NCBI GenBank assembly: GCA_949752795.1
Contig: OX457061.1
Location: forward strand, 42,316,338 to 42,380,337
DNA from: Hyperoodon ampullatus
Lineage: Eukaryota; Chordata; Mammalia; Artiodactyla; Ziphiidae
DNA: 64,000 nt
Direction: 5' to 3'
This document shows, one piece after another, positions 10,262-22,000 of this stretch (the stretch's first letter is position 1; the number at the start of each line of letters is the position of its first letter). The notes beneath the pieces were generated by a model. It saw only the letters and a list, made by a program, of their open reading frames with translations. It ran no database searches and was not told where the DNA came from. A program made the position numbers and the translations under genes.

Positions 10262-10640
10262 CTTTGCTGTTCAATGGGTACAGTTTCAGTTATGCAAGAT
10301 GAATAAGTTCAAGAGATCTGCTGTACAGCATTGTTCATATAGCTAACAATATTGTATTGTGCACTTAAAAATTTAAGAGATTTGGGCTTCCCTGGTGGTG
10401 CAATGATTGAGAGTCCGCCTGCCGATGCAGGGAACACGGGTTCGTGCCCCAGTCTGGTAAGATCCCACAAGCTGCGGAGCAGCTGGGCCTGTGAGCCATG
10501 GCCGCTGAGCCTGCACGTCCGGAGCCTGTGCTCCGCAACCGGAGAGGCCACAACAGTGAGAGGTCCGTGTACAGCAAAAAAAAAAAAAAAAAAAAAAAAT
10601 TAAGAGAGTACATATCATGCTTAACATTCTCACAATGATA
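10262..10640 (+). mobile_element. old L1MA-like 3' UTR split by a SINE
   Basis: GTTCAATGGGTACAGTTTCA, then AACAATATTGTATTGTGCAC and TTAAGAGAGTACATATCATG are hallmarks of L1MA-type 3' UTRs. A CHR SINE sits inside at 10384-10599. Confidence 0.65.
10384..10599 (+). mobile_element. CHR SINE, young ~200 bp subtype
   Basis: It has a tRNA-derived head with A box (TGGTGCAATGATTGAG, mutated) and B box (GGGTTCGTGCC), the CCGGAGCCTGTGCTCCGCAA body and a ~24 A tail. TSD TTAAGAGA occurs at 10373-10380 and 10600-10607. Confidence 0.95.
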
Positions 10641-10759
10641 AAAAAAATTTTTAAGGAAAAAGGAAAAAAAGAGATCTGCAGTACCATGGGGGCTGGACAG
10701 AAATGGAAATGAACTCAGTATCTCATGTCTCGATGACAGTGAAGGGAGAAAACAAATAG

Positions 10760-11065
10760 CAGAGTACAATGTCAATACACAAAATTCAGTGTATTTTCTC
10801 TACACCAACAGTGAACAATCAGAATTGACATTTTTTGACTAATGAATTTATTATTGAAATATACTTGACATACAATACTATGTTGATTTCAGATATTCAG
10901 AACTGAACTTTATAAAAATACCATTTACAATAGCACACAAAAATGGAATAATTATAAATCTAGGAAAATATGTACAAATCTATGACCAGAAAACTATGAA
11001 ACAGTGTGGAAAGAAATCAAATAAAATCTAAGTAAATGGAGAGATATTCTTTAAAAGAAAAAAAG
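10760..11065 (+). mobile_element. decayed L1 ORF2 fragment
   Basis: TACACCAACAGTGAACAATC, then ATAAAAATACCATTTACAAT and AAACTATGAAACAGTGTGG resemble the thumb and connection part of old L1 ORF2. It is interrupted at about 10833-10900 by sequence resembling a reversed L1 3' terminus (TTTATTATTGAAATATACTT). No frame remains. Confidence 0.5.
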
Positions 11066-11069
11066 ATGC

Positions 11070-13140
11070 ATATTTAAATCAATTGTCTAAAGCCACATAG
11101 CCAATTGTCAGGAAAGCCAATACCTGAAGCTCCTCTGGCTTGACATTCGTGCTGACTTAACTAAGCTCTGTGCAAATGTCTCATTGTGGATAAACCAACC
11201 TTCAGTAGCCCTTTTGTTGTATTACTGCAAACTGCAAAATATTGTTTCACCAAGGGAAACCCTTACTGAATTCTCAAGACAATTTGCTTTTGGAAAATTA
11301 TAACTCTTTATTCCACCAGAGCATAAATTATAATACATTACATAGTCTTAGGACCTAAGGCTCCATTTTAATGTGAGAGCTAGAAGTGAAGAACGTCTAA
11401 ACACCTGGAAGTGCCTTTTTACCTTATTCTAGAGTCGCTCCCTTATATATCCCAAGATATCTGAAATCTCCTGCAGCTATTTGAGCTCATGTAAAACTAA
11501 CCCTGCAGAGAACCATCAGGGTTTGTAGCAGACGTTTAGAAGCAGGTTGGTTAGATATTTAACTAGCTGAATTAGATGTTCAATTAGTTAGACTGTTAAT
11601 TCACAAGTTCAGATGAGACAAGGTTTCCCTCAGTGGGTCCAGCCATGACTTAGATCCACACTAAACCAAGCTTACAGATGGGATGGAGCCCATCATGTGA
11701 CCCTTGGTCTCCAGTCACAGAAAAACTTAGAGTCCATCTGACTGGGAGGCCTCCTTTCCCCTGCCCAGGACCCCAGGGCATCCAGGATGTCTTGGAGACC
11801 TCCCTTCAACAGATCTAGACAGCCATCAGCAAATAGATCCACCTTCTATTTTGACTGGTTTCTTGAGAGGCATTTACAGATGGGTCATCTGTTCCCTTTA
11901 AATCCTATAAAATGTTTCTGAGTATACAGTGCAGGGTACAGCCACCATTTTCTAAATAATTACACATAGTGATTTCCATACCTTGCCCTAAAGGGGAAAA
12001 CGTACACACCTGCAGCAAATTCACTAAATGTGTGTTCCCTAATTATGCTTATATTTAGGACAATATATTCTTTTTCATGTCTTAAATATGGCCAAGTTAA
12101 AGCCTACATTGTTTTGGCTATTGAAGATACTAATAAGTGAGAGAAAAAGAATTTTGATTGGTTTCATCCCATAATACTTATAAGGGAAAAGTTTTCCTCC
12201 TATTAAGACAGGAGTATTACTTCAGTGTTTCAATTATTAGAGTATTATTTTCCTAAAGAAAAAACAGGTCTCATAGACCTCACCCTTCTGTCCCTTTCCA
12301 CTAATAGTAGAATTATCAGAGGTTTAGTGTTTAATTTGGTAATTGAGTTTTTGGTTGTGCAGGTGTTGGAGGATGTAAGGATGATTCTAGCACAAAAACT
12401 GGTTGGTCCATTGATGGAAACAGCGATCATAGGAGGAGAATCATTCTGAGGCGAAGATGAGAATCAGAAGCAGAAAAAGATCTAGACTGGAATCACAGAT
12501 TTCGGAGTTATTATACAAAAGATGCTGAAGTGGGCTCTAGAATTTCTACCTCCCCCTGCCACACACACATACACAAAACATAGGCCTGTCCTTGCCTATG
12601 TAGGTGAGGAGAGACCTCATTCTGATCAGTGTGTTGGACAGATCTTGCAAAACGCTACATTCCTAGTTCATACATTTGCACCCTACATGGGATGGAGTCA
12701 AATGCATGTAGTCATGCTAATTCAATTGTTCTCACCCTAAGAGTAAGGCATACCCAAGCACATCTGAGAACAGGCTATGTGCTCAAGGGCCAAAGGAGTC
12801 ACAGGGGAAATTACCAAGGTTAATTGATGCTAGGTCCATTTCACAATAAGAAGCCAAATAAGAGAGGAAGATTTCTGAATAAAATATGTGCCTGTTGTGC
12901 AGATTACCCTGCCAGTCTTAGGGACACATGCCTCATGTCCTAAGTTGAGACAGGTTTATTAAAAGGAAAGAAACACCCACAGATACTCCATGGTGCTTTG
13001 AGAGCACAGATGGAGCCACACTGGGGCAATGGCTTTCTCAGAACAACCTCTGTGCAGAGGTAGCACCATGAACAAGAGCCACCAGCAGTCTTGGCATGAG
13101 CTTTGCCAAGCCTCACCCCTGCAGTAGGCATCCCAATTGG
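11070..13140. other. non-coding sequence, nothing recognised
   Basis: No SINE, LINE or LTR landmark and no convincing gene. The longest open frames (for example 12225-12449 plus, 74 codons) are of chance length for AT-rich DNA. Confidence 0.45.
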
Positions 13141-13152
13141 CAGTAGTGTCTT

Positions 13153-13441
13153 TTCTTTTTAAGATTTATTTTATTATTTATTTTTTTATTCTATTTATTT
13201 TTGGCTGCATCGGGTCTTAGTTGAGGCATGCGGGATCTTCATTGAGGCATACGGTATCTTTTGTTGCAGAGCGCAGGTTTCTCTCTAGTTGTGGCATACG
13301 GGTTTTCTCTGTCTAGTTGCGGCACACAGGCTTAGTTACCCTGAGGTATGTGGGATCTTAGTTCCCTGACCAGGGATCAAACTGGCGTCCCCTACATTGT
13401 AAGGCAGATTCTTTACCACTGGACCACCAGGAAAGTCCCAG
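13153..13441 (-). mobile_element. CHR-type SINE, older long form
   Basis: Read on the minus strand it starts GGGACTTTCCTGGTGGTCCA, continues with a B-box-like GGTTTGATCCCTGGTC-type block, and ends in AGCCAAAAATAAATAG-like sequence. The TSD CAGTRGTGTCTT lies at 13141-13152 and 13442-13453 with one mismatch. Divergence is higher than in the young CHR copies. Confidence 0.9.
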
Positions 13442-13453
13442 CAGTGGTGTCTT

Positions 13454-14933
13454 AACAGGTGAGAATTAACGATGATGCTCCCAACACAAACCCTAAAACC
13501 TTAATACCAGGTATCAGGGTCATCAGGAAAAACAATATGGCAGTCTGTTCTTTCCAGTGTGAACCACACCTGAAAAGGCGGGAAATGGCAGATGCCACGT
13601 AGCACCCAGGAAGCACATGAGAAATTACTCCGCGTGGACTCCTAACACTGTGTAAGAGGAATTCGGGAATCTGGAATTTTCCAAATTTGTAGAGGTAGAG
13701 CCTATTTGTTACTTATTTTCATCTTAATTTTACCCCTAAGCCAGTGTGACTTCAGAAGGACAAGTCAAACTGAAAAACAGGGCTACACGAGTAAAGAAAA
13801 ATAAACAAATTTTATAACTCCCACCATTTCCCCATGCATGAAGAAGTCACCCCTCATAATGCAGAATTTTCTGATTTTTTCCCTAAGAAAATATTAAAAA
13901 TGATGTCATAGTTTCCTTTTCACCCCCGGGCAATGAAATGCTTACAGCAATTGCTTGTCTCTTAACCTCTCTTGTAGTCATATGGGCCCCTTTTGCTTCA
14001 AGACAAGAAAGAAGAATCTTGTAGGATCCTGCTTTCTAATATTCATGGTTATCAGAAAAGAACATGTCCTTGGAGAATTCAAGGTAAACCTGAGACACAA
14101 TAGCAGGCACTGTTCTCACAGCTAATTGGGGGAATCTGGATGGTGCCCAGGTTTGAACCACACAGAAGTAATTATTCCTTTCCCTTCACAGATAACTCTA
14201 GAAAAGCATTCCCTTACATTTATGAACTTTTCCCTCTGCAGCCTGAGAAATGCAGGAATGTAGCTCAGCCTGCCTTGCTTAGAGGAGATCTGTTTCCCAA
14301 AATTGAGTGCATTTGTTTAACCTCCTTTCCAAAAAAAAAGTTGAAAGTTTAGCTCAAGATTTGCTTTTGGGGAGTGGAGGGATGGAATTTTATCAGACTA
14401 GTGGGAAAGTAATGGTGAGTGTCTGCCAAAGAATTATACTGCTTTCTTTTTCTTTAAAAAAAAAAAAATACAAAAAAACCTCATGCTGATTTTGCAGTGG
14501 GAAGTCTGCCCATATGACAAATTAGTCAAGATGAAATGCAGTGGTTTGGCCTTTCTGGAAATTTAATTCTCAGGTTTTGAAAAATTTGGGGAAAACAAGA
14601 AATCTGATTGTTAAAGGACAGTAAATTAGCATAGTGGCAGCAACCCTGGTAAGAAAAGCTCGTCTGCAAACAGGAAAGAAAGTTTGGAGACATTTTGAAG
14701 TGGAAAGGTTGCTTATAAAACATCCATTTAAAATAACTACATGGAGATCATCTAAAACATGGAGAGAAAGAAGCACAGGAATAAAGGGAAGAATGAGGAA
14801 ATTATGTCCAAGGAACTGGAAGTCCTGTACGGTTTTTATCCTTTGCTTCATTTTGCCCAAATGTCAGGAGGACCCAGGTGCCTTTGGCTAAGATTTTAAA
14901 CAGGGTTTAGACCAGAGATAAAAACTTAAAGGT
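13454..14933. other. non-coding sequence, nothing recognised
   Basis: No repeat landmark and no credible coding frame. Short open frames at 14140-14352 and 14634-14891 lack recognisable domains. Confidence 0.45.
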
Positions 14934-14949
14934 AAAAAATCTGAACCAG

Positions 14950-15069
14950 GGAATTCCTTGGCGGTCAGTCCAGTGATTAGGACTCTGTGCTCTCACTGCC
15001 TAGGGCACAGGTCAGGGAGCTAAAATTTCATAAGCCACACGGTGCAGCCAAAAAAAAAAAAAAAAAAAA
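14950..15069 (+). mobile_element. short CHR-type SINE (~120 bp form)
   Basis: GGAATTCCTTGGCGGTCAGT head, GGACTCTGTGCTCTCACTGC middle and GCCACACGGTGCAGCC end before an A-run. A perfect 16-bp TSD AAAAAATCTGAACCAG flanks it at 14934-14949 and 15070-15085. Confidence 0.95.
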
Positions 15070-15085
15070 AAAAAATCTGAACCAG

Positions 15086-16066
15086 AGGAGAGAATCAGAA
15101 AAGAAGAAGCAAGGTCAAGAACATAAGAGGTGAGAGCCAGGTGGTCAAGCCAAGGTCAGGAACACTCAAAGTCAAAGGAAAGGGACAGAAAATCACCAAG
15201 TTCAAGCTCACTTACTAAAAGAGGGCAAGGCCAAAGAGGCCAAGGAGTGCTTTAACACTGCCCTTTTCAGACTTTTCCAAGGAAACCCTAATGATAGAGA
15301 AGAGTAGATTCACACCCCCTAGAGATTCTGAGACATTTAGGCAGCATTTGTAAATATTATATAGCATAAAAATTAATGGAAAATTTGCATTTTCCCCATA
15401 CAGTAGATTTGTTGTTTTCAATATAAAGTTAATATAAGATCAGTTTCTTCCACTGAGCAAAATAGAGTGCTCAGGAGGACACACCATATGCAAAAGCACA
15501 GGAGAAACCCCACCCTCATGCACCTGGGAGATAAGAAGCCATGTTTGAGAAGCTCTGGGCTCCACCGTTATCCTTGGCTGCACTTCCACATGATGTTGGA
15601 CCCTCACCATCCCTAGGACTCAGGACGAAGCCTGCTTCATCCACAGCCATCAGGTAGCCAGTGACTGCAACTGTGTTTGCTACTTGGAGCAAAGGGCGCC
15701 AAGTAGCAAGCACAGTTGTCTCAGAGACTTGTCTCAAGGCCACAATAATGTCTGTCTGTTACAAAATATTTTTCCAAATGCCATGGAAGCCATATAAAGG
15801 GGTCAAACAAAGGAAAATGTGGAGACATATGCAGCTGTAGGAGCACAGGGTACCAACTTCTAGCTGCCCATGTCCCTGACCCACATCAAGAACTCAACTT
15901 TTGAGTTCTTCGATATATGAGTGAAAAAAAAGGATGTAGAATCTAAGAGCTAAATGGCAAATTTTTTAAAGAAGAAGAAACCAAGTCCAACAAAGAAGAA
16001 ATAAACAAAAATTATAATTCACATCCTGACATATCAAAGCTATTTTTCACAGATTCTCCATTTTAA
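15086..16066. other. non-coding sequence with two hairpins
   Basis: No repeat family recognised. It contains a 20-bp-stem inverted repeat at 15668-15718 and a perfect 10-bp-stem hairpin at 15888-15910. Open frames (15516-15743 minus) have no known domain. Confidence 0.45.
15668..15718. repeat. inverted repeat, 20-bp arms and 11-nt loop
   Basis: CAACTGTGTTTGCTACTTGG (15668-15687) and CCAAGTAGCAAGCACAGTTG (15699-15718) are reverse complements except for one position, which is a G-U pair in RNA. It does not lie in any repeat that I recognise. Confidence 0.85.
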
Positions 16067-16077
16067 TAAAGGACAGG

Positions 16078-16420
16078 ACTTCCCTGGTGACGCAGTGGTT
16101 AAGAATCCGCCTGCCAATGCAGGGGACATGGGTTTGATCCCTGGTCCAGGAAGATCCTACGTGCTTCAGAGCAACTAAGCCCATGCGCCACAACTACTGA
16201 GCATGCACTCTAGAGCCCACAAGCCACAACTACTGAGCCCATGCGTGGCAACTACCAAAGCCCGCGCGCTCTAGGGCCCATGCTCCGCAACAAGAGAAGC
16301 CACCGCAATGAGAAGCCCATGCACCACTACAAAGAGTAGCCCCCGCTCACCGCAACTAGAGAAAGCCCGCACGCAGCAACCGAGACCCAACACAGCCAAA
16401 AATAAATAAAAAATATGTTT
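16078..16420 (+). mobile_element. CHR-type SINE, long ~340 bp form
   Basis: The head is ACTTCCCTGGTGACGCAGTG with B box GGGTTTGATCCCTGG. The extended body is built of repeated CAACTACTGAGC / AAGCCC(A/G)CGC blocks and ends ACCCAACACAGCCAAAAATA. Possible imperfect TSD: AAAGGACAGG (16068-16077) and AAAGACAGG (16440-16448). Confidence 0.9.
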
Positions 16421-16554
16421 TTTAGAAAAAGAAAAGAACAAAGACAGGCTAGGTGTAGAATTGAGTTTGGGTGTGGGTTACCGAGAAGGTAGTAACCTAG
16501 GCAAAATCAATGAACAAAACTTTATTGGGGCAGGGGTGGGGGTTGACATGAAGA

Positions 16555-17250
16555 GTTATCATTTAATGGAAATAGGGATTTAGTTGTGTAAAATGAAGAG
16601 TTCTGAAGATGGATGGTGGCGATGATTGCATAACAATATAAATGTATCAATACTTAATACCACAGAACTGTACACTTAAAAATGGTTTAAAATGTGATAC
16701 ACATGCACATACACACAAAATGCAATATTATTCAGCCATAAAAAAAGAAGAAAATCCTGCCATTTAAAAATAACATGATGGATCTTGAGGGCATTATGCT
16801 AAGTGAAATAAGTCAGACAGAGGAAGACAAATAGTGTGTGATCTCACTTATATGTGAAATTAAAAAAAAAAAAACTGAACTCATAGATACAGAGAACAGA
16901 TTGGTGTTGCCAGGCAGGAGGTGGGGGGTGGGGAAATGGGTGAAAGTGGTCAAAAGGTACAAACTTCCAACATGTACAATGTGGTGACTATAATTAAAAA
17001 TACTGTATTATATATTTTAAAGTTGCTAAGAGAGCAGATCTTAAAAGTTCTCATTACAAGAAGAAAAATTTGTAACTATGTGAGGTGATGGATGTTAACT
17101 AGACGTACTGCCGCGATCATTTTGCAATATATACAAATATCAAATTAGTATGCTGTACACCTGAAGCTAATATGAAGTTACATGTCAATTATATCTCAAT
17201 TAGGATGGTAAATTTTATATTATGTGTAGTTTACCACAATTGAAGAAAAA
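16555..17250 (+). mobile_element. old L1 3' UTR, split by a second L1 3' end
   Basis: GATGGATGGTGGCGATGATTG...GAACTGTACACTTAAAAATG (16605-16696) and GGTAAATTTTATATTATGTG (17205-17224) are the two halves of one typical L1MB-like 3' terminus. The split lies exactly where a separate L1 3' end (16697-17203) begins and ends. Confidence 0.7.
16697..17203 (+). mobile_element. 5'-truncated L1 3' end nested in another L1 3' UTR
   Basis: It contains TATTATTCAGCCATAAAAAA, TAAGTGAAATAAGTCAGACA and a 3' UTR ending CTGTACACCTGAAGCTAATA, the usual end of an old L1 ORF2 and 3' UTR. It interrupts the element at 16555-17250. No clean TSD is visible because the site is A/T-rich. Confidence 0.65.
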
Positions 17251-17812
17251 TTTTTATGGGAGAGTGCAGTCCCAGGGAGCAGGAATAAGGGAAAGGGGGA
17301 GCAAAAGCGGAAGGGAGAGAGAGACAGAACAAAGAGGCCAGCGGTACAGGGGGCTGGCTGCTCCATCCTACAGGATTGTCTCAGGAACTTCATGAGGGGA
17401 AGGGAAAAGCAATTAGCTCCAGGCTCCACCCTGCAGGTTGGACACAGTTTGCCTCACAAAGTAATCTCTCATATGCATCTGGAGTACACATCAGTGAGAA
17501 TCAAGTGGTTTCATTGCCTGAGGCAAGACACAGTTGAGTTGCACACGCATGTAACTGGTCAGAGCCCTATGAAATTGATTATAGCAGTGGTGGCTGGAGG
17601 AAGAGACAGATTAGGCCATAGGGACGTGAAATGATGTTCAGTCCACAGCTGAAATAGAGAAACAAAGGGAGACAAAAATATTCTAAGTAATGCTCTGATG
17701 CAATGCTAAGCAATGCTCCAGTTTTGAAATTATCATTAAATACACTATTTTACAACTTCTGATCATTTGCCTACCACCTTTTACCAGAGCTACATACCAT
17801 GTTTATAATTAA
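17250..17812. other. non-coding sequence, nothing recognised
   Basis: No repeat landmark and no credible gene. A purine-rich stretch lies at 17285-17335 (GGGAAAGGGGGAGC region). Confidence 0.45.
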
Positions 17813-17822
17813 ACACTGGATT

Positions 17823-19825
17823 ATTTTATTTTTTTTATTTTTTTAACAGCTTTATTAGAGTATAATTGCTTTACAATGGTGTGTCAGTTTCTGCTTTATA
17901 ACAAAGTGAATCAGTTATACATATACATATGTCCCCATATCTCTTCCCTCTTGCATCTCCCTCCCTCCCACCCTCCCTATCCCACCCCTCTAGGTGGTCA
18001 CAAACCACCGAGCTGATCTCCCTGTGCTATGCGGCTGCTTCCCACTAGTTATCCATTTTACGTTTGGTAGTGTGTATATATGTCCATGCCACTCTCTCAC
18101 TTTGTCCCAGTTTACCCTTCCCCCCTCCCCGTATCCTCAAGTCCATTCTCTAGTAGGTCTGCATCTTTATTCCCATCTTGCCCTTAGGTTCTTCTGACCA
18201 TTTTCTTTTCTTTTCTTTTCTTTTTTCTTTTTTTTATATTCCATATATATGTGTTAGCATATGGTATTTGTTTTTCTCTTTCTGACTTACTTCACTCTGT
18301 ATGACAGATTCTAGGTCCATCCACCTCACTACAAAAAACTCAATTTCATTTCTTTTTATGGCTGAGTAATATTCCATAGTACATATGCGCCACATCTTCT
18401 TTATCCATTCATCTGTCAATGGACACTTAGGTTGCTTCCATGTCCTGGCTATTGTAAATAGAACTGCAATGAACATTTTGGTACATGACTCTTTTTGAAT
18501 TATGGTTTTCTCAGGGTATATGCCCAGTAGTGGGATTGCTGAGTCGTATGGTAGTTCTATTTTTAGTTTTTTAAGGAACATCCATACTGTTCTCCATAGT
18601 GGCTGTATCAATTTACATTCCCACCAACAGTGCAATAGGGTTCCCTTTTCTACACACCCTCTCCAGCATTTATTGTTTGTAGGTTTTTTGATGATGGCCA
18701 TTCTGACTGGTGTCAGATGATATCTAATTGTAGTTTTGATTTGCATTTCTCTAATGATTAATGATGTTGAGCATTTTTTCATGTGTTTGTTGGCAATCTG
18801 TATATCTTCTTTGGAGAAATGTCTGTTTAGGTCTTCTGCCCATTTTTGGATTGGGCTGTTTGTTTTTTTGATATTGAACTGCATGAGTTGCTTGTATGTT
18901 TTGGAGATTAATCCTTTGTCAGCTGCTTCCTTTGCAAATATTTTCTCCCATTCTGAGGGTTGTCTTTTCATCTTGTTTATGGTTTCCTTTGCTGTGCAAA
19001 AGCTTTGAAGTTTCATTAGGTCCCATTTGTTTATCTTTGTTTTTATTTCCATTTCTCTAGGAGGTGGGTCATAAAGGATCTTGCTGTGATTTATGCCATA
19101 GAGTGTTCTGCCTATGTTTTCCTCTAAGAGTTTTATAGTGTCTGGCCTTACATTTAGGTCTTTAATCCATTTTGAGTTTATTTTTGTATATGGTGTTAGG
19201 GAGTGTTCTAATTTCATTCTTTTACATGTAGCTGTCCAGTTTACCCAGCACCACCTATTGAAGAGGCTGTCTTTTCTCCACTGTATATTCTTGCCTCCTT
19301 TATCAAAGATAAGGTGACCATATGTGTGTGGGTTTACCTCTGGGCTTTCTATCCTGTTCTATTCATCTATATTTCTGTTTTTGTGCCAGTACCATACTGT
19401 CTTGATGACTGTAGCTTTGTAGTATAGTCTGAAGTCAAGGAGCCTGATTCCTCCAGCTCTGTTTTTCTTTCTCAAGATTGCTTTGGCTATTCGGGGTCTT
19501 TTGTGTTTCCATACAAATTGTGAAATTTTTTGTTCTAGTTCTGTGAAAAATGCCAGTGGTAGTTTGATAGGGATTGCATTGAATCTGTAGATTGCTTTGG
19601 ATAGTAGGGTCATTTTCACAATGTTGATTCTTCCAGTCCAAGAATATGGTGTTTCTCTCCATCTGTTTGTATCATCTTTAATTTCTTTCATCAGTGTCTT
19701 ATAATTTTCTGCATACAGGTCTTTTGTCTCCTTAGGTAGGTTTATTCCTAGATATTTTATTATTTTTGTTGCAGTGGTAAATGGGAGTGTTTTCTTAATT
19801 TCACTTTCAGATTTTTCATCATTAA
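17823..19825 (-). mobile_element. L1-C: 5'-truncated LINE-1
   Basis: This is a ~2.0 kb 3' portion of an L1 of the same 3' UTR type as L1-A. Read on the minus strand it runs from ORF2 (around the residue ~765 equivalent) to the 3' terminus. Its reverse orientation is shown by AACAGCTTTATTAGAGTATA at 17845-17864. TSD CACTGGATT (17814-17822) and CATTGGATT (19826-19834) has one mismatch. It is moderately young, with long open stretches surviving. Confidence 0.9.
18234..19825 (-). pseudogene. L1-C ORF2 C-terminal remnant
   Basis: Two open pieces remain: 19359-19691 (110 codons) and 18234-19217 (327 codons). They correspond to the ORF2 thumb, connection and C-terminal region. The Cys-rich motif survives as CWRGC...HCWWEC, with the GEKGT-type linker changed to VEKGT. 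Frameshifts and stops separate the pieces, and the endonuclease and RT core are missing because of 5' truncation. It has no independent function. Confidence 0.85.
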
Positions 19826-19845
19826 CATTGGATTTTTTTAAAACT

Positions 19846-20115
19846 AACTCATTCTATTTATTTAATTTTTGGCAGGTTATTGAGATATAGTCTACATACA
19901 ATAAAATTCACTCTTTTAAGGTGTGCAGTTTGATAAATTTTGATAAACACAGTTGTGTATCCACCACCACAATCAAGATACATATTTCTATCATCCCATA
20001 ATTTCCCTTGGGCCCCTTTATTGTCCACATCCACCCCTACCCCCAGGCCTTGGCAATCACAGATTTCTGTCCCTATAAATCTACCTCTTCCAGACTGTCT
20101 TTTAATAAAGACTCA
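19846..20115 (-). mobile_element. old L1M 3' UTR fragment
   Basis: TTGAGATATAGTCTACATAC, AAAATTCACTCTTTTAAGG, GTTGTGTATCCACCACCAC and CCCCAGGCCTTGGCAATCAC follow the well-known reversed L1M 3' UTR pattern (attgaggtataattcacatacca... through ...ggcaaccactaatct). Confidence 0.6.
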
Positions 20116-20117
20116 TA

Positions 20118-20484
20118 CAGTTTGTTACTTATACAATGGAATATTACTCAACTATAAAAAGAATGAAATAATGCCATTTGCAGCAACATGGATGGACCTA
20201 GAGATTATCATACTAAGCGATGTAAGCCAAAGACAAATAACATATGATATCACTTATATGTGGAATATAAAAAAAATGATACAAATGAACTTTTATACAG
20301 AACAGAAATAGACCCAGAGACATAACAAACATGGTTACCAAAGGGGAAAGGGTGGGGGGATAAATTAGGAGTTTAGAATTATCATAAACACATTACTGTA
20401 TATAAAATAGATAACCAAGAAGGACCTACTGTATAGCACAGGGAACTATACTCAACATTTTGCAATAACATATAAAGAATCTGA

Positions 20485-20564
<80 letters not shown>

Positions 20565-20645
20565 TCCTGAATCACTTTGCTGTACACCTAAACTAACACA
20601 ACACTGTAAATCAACGATACTTCAATATAATAAATAAATAGAAAG
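20118..20645 (+). mobile_element. 5'-truncated artiodactyl-type L1 3' end with microsatellite
   Basis: It begins within ORF2 at TTACTTATACAATGGAATAT and passes TGCAGCAACATGGATGGACC. The 3' UTR has GACCTACTGTATAGCACAGG and ends AACACTGTAAATCAACGATA...CTTCAATATAATAAATAAAT. The same 3' UTR type is in the inverted element at 50158-50565. Confidence 0.8.
20489..20562 (+). repeat. (AT)n(GT)n microsatellite
   Basis: An AT run, a short TATG/TATATG mix and then about 17 GT units lie inside the L1 3' UTR. It is probably expanded from an A/T-rich segment of that UTR; the sister copy at 50455 has only CTATATATGTATAAC. Confidence 0.9.
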
Positions 20646-21185
20646 CCAACATTACACACAAAAAAACATACAGTATGTGATCTTTTTACTTAAATTTGTT
20701 TTTTGTTTATTATAAAGTATGGGTGTGATATGAGAGTCATATTGTAATACACATCAAAGCACATACACCATTACAAAAATTAAAATATATCACCTATACC
20801 ATATCTTCTATCGTCATTTGAAAAATGCCAAATGGATTTGGCTGGGCCGGGTTGGGAGTGAGTGTAAACTAGCATGAGACCAAAAGGTGTGTGTGAAAAA
20901 CACAGGCAAACATCAGCTGCTAGAAGCAGAGGTGAGATGGGGTCTACAGTTCAGACAAAGGACATTTGAGCATATAGGTGGGCAATGGGAACAGAGGATC
21001 CATGAAGAATTGACCCCTGGAATTTCAGGCAAGTGTTCCTTGATTCAGACCCAGGGTTTATGGGCTATTTACAACCTCTGTGTGAACACAGGCCAGAACA
21101 GAGCAGCACTCTGTATTCAGAGCTTCTGGAACACGAGGTTGGTGTCCAAGAGAAGGACTCAAACTTGGGAAATAATTCTGGCCTC
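20646..21185. other. non-coding sequence, nothing recognised
   Basis: AT-rich at first, then ordinary composition. An open frame at 20887-21192 (101 codons) has no recognised domain. Confidence 0.4.
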
Positions 21186-21189
21186 CAAT

Positions 21190-21495
21190 TAGTTCATTCA
21201 CTTATTCAAGAAATATTTATTGAGCACTTACTATGTGCCAGGCACTGTTTATGGTTCTGAGGGATACAACAGTGAAGAGAAAAAACAAGTCTTCAATGGA
21301 GTTTAAATTCTAGACTTAGAGACAGATAATCAATCCATGAATATATAATATGATGTCAAACAGTGATAAGTCCTAGGAAGAAAAATAAAGCTGGCTGAGG
21401 GGATACAAGTGGTCCTCTATTAGATAAGGTGGTCAGAGGAGACCTTTCTCAGAAAATGCTTTTAAACAGAGACCTGAATGAAGAAAAGCAGCTGC
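21190..21495 (-). repeat. L2 LINE 3' end
   Basis: Read reversed, this is the mammalian L2 3' terminus. Landmarks on the plus strand are AAATATTTATTGAGCACTTA, TATGTGCCAGGCACTGTTTA, AGATAAGGTGGTCAGAGGAG and AAACAGAGACCTGAATGAAG. It is old and non-functional. Confidence 0.8.
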
Positions 21496-22000
21496 TAAAG
21501 GCCACTTCTAGGATGAGGGTCAGTCTATGAGAACTTTCCACCAAACTCCCAATTCAGACTAAAACTCATTGTAAATTAAGTGTAATTAAGACAATTCAAA
21601 ACATGCACAGAGAAAAATAAATGCAGGTATTTCTCTACTCTTCATAAACCTAAATGACCATTTTGTTTAAGACAATATGACCCAGAGATTTGCCACTTTT
21701 GGCTATTGGGTTTACTGTTGAATTGTTTAATCATGATGTGACAAAACAATAAAAAATATAACTGGTTATTGGCTTAAGGACAAGACTACTTAGGCACTCT
21801 CGGGCATGTTGAAGTCATAGCAGTAACTGGTCATGAGCAGAAAGTCATAGGCTTTTAAGACAACCTGTATGGGATGAAACAACACAAAGATAAACCTGGT
21901 CTTCTGATAATGAGGCTCTGGGTGAGGTTGCCCTGAGAAGATTATGGTGGCTTTTATGTTCCTGGTGAGTGGTGAGGGTGTGGGATAGTCTAGGACACAG
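21496..22000. other. non-coding sequence, nothing recognised
   Basis: No repeat landmark or coding frame could be identified. Confidence 0.4.

Noticed and set aside
10400..10470. tRNA gene suggested by A- and B-box-like motifs at SINE heads
   Set aside because: The boxes belong to tRNA-derived SINE promoters; no tRNA-length cloverleaf with acceptor stem is present, and the same applies to all other CHR copies.
12225..12449. 74-codon plus-strand frame, considered as a small gene
   Set aside because: Chance length in AT-rich DNA, opposite strand also open, and no domain recognised.
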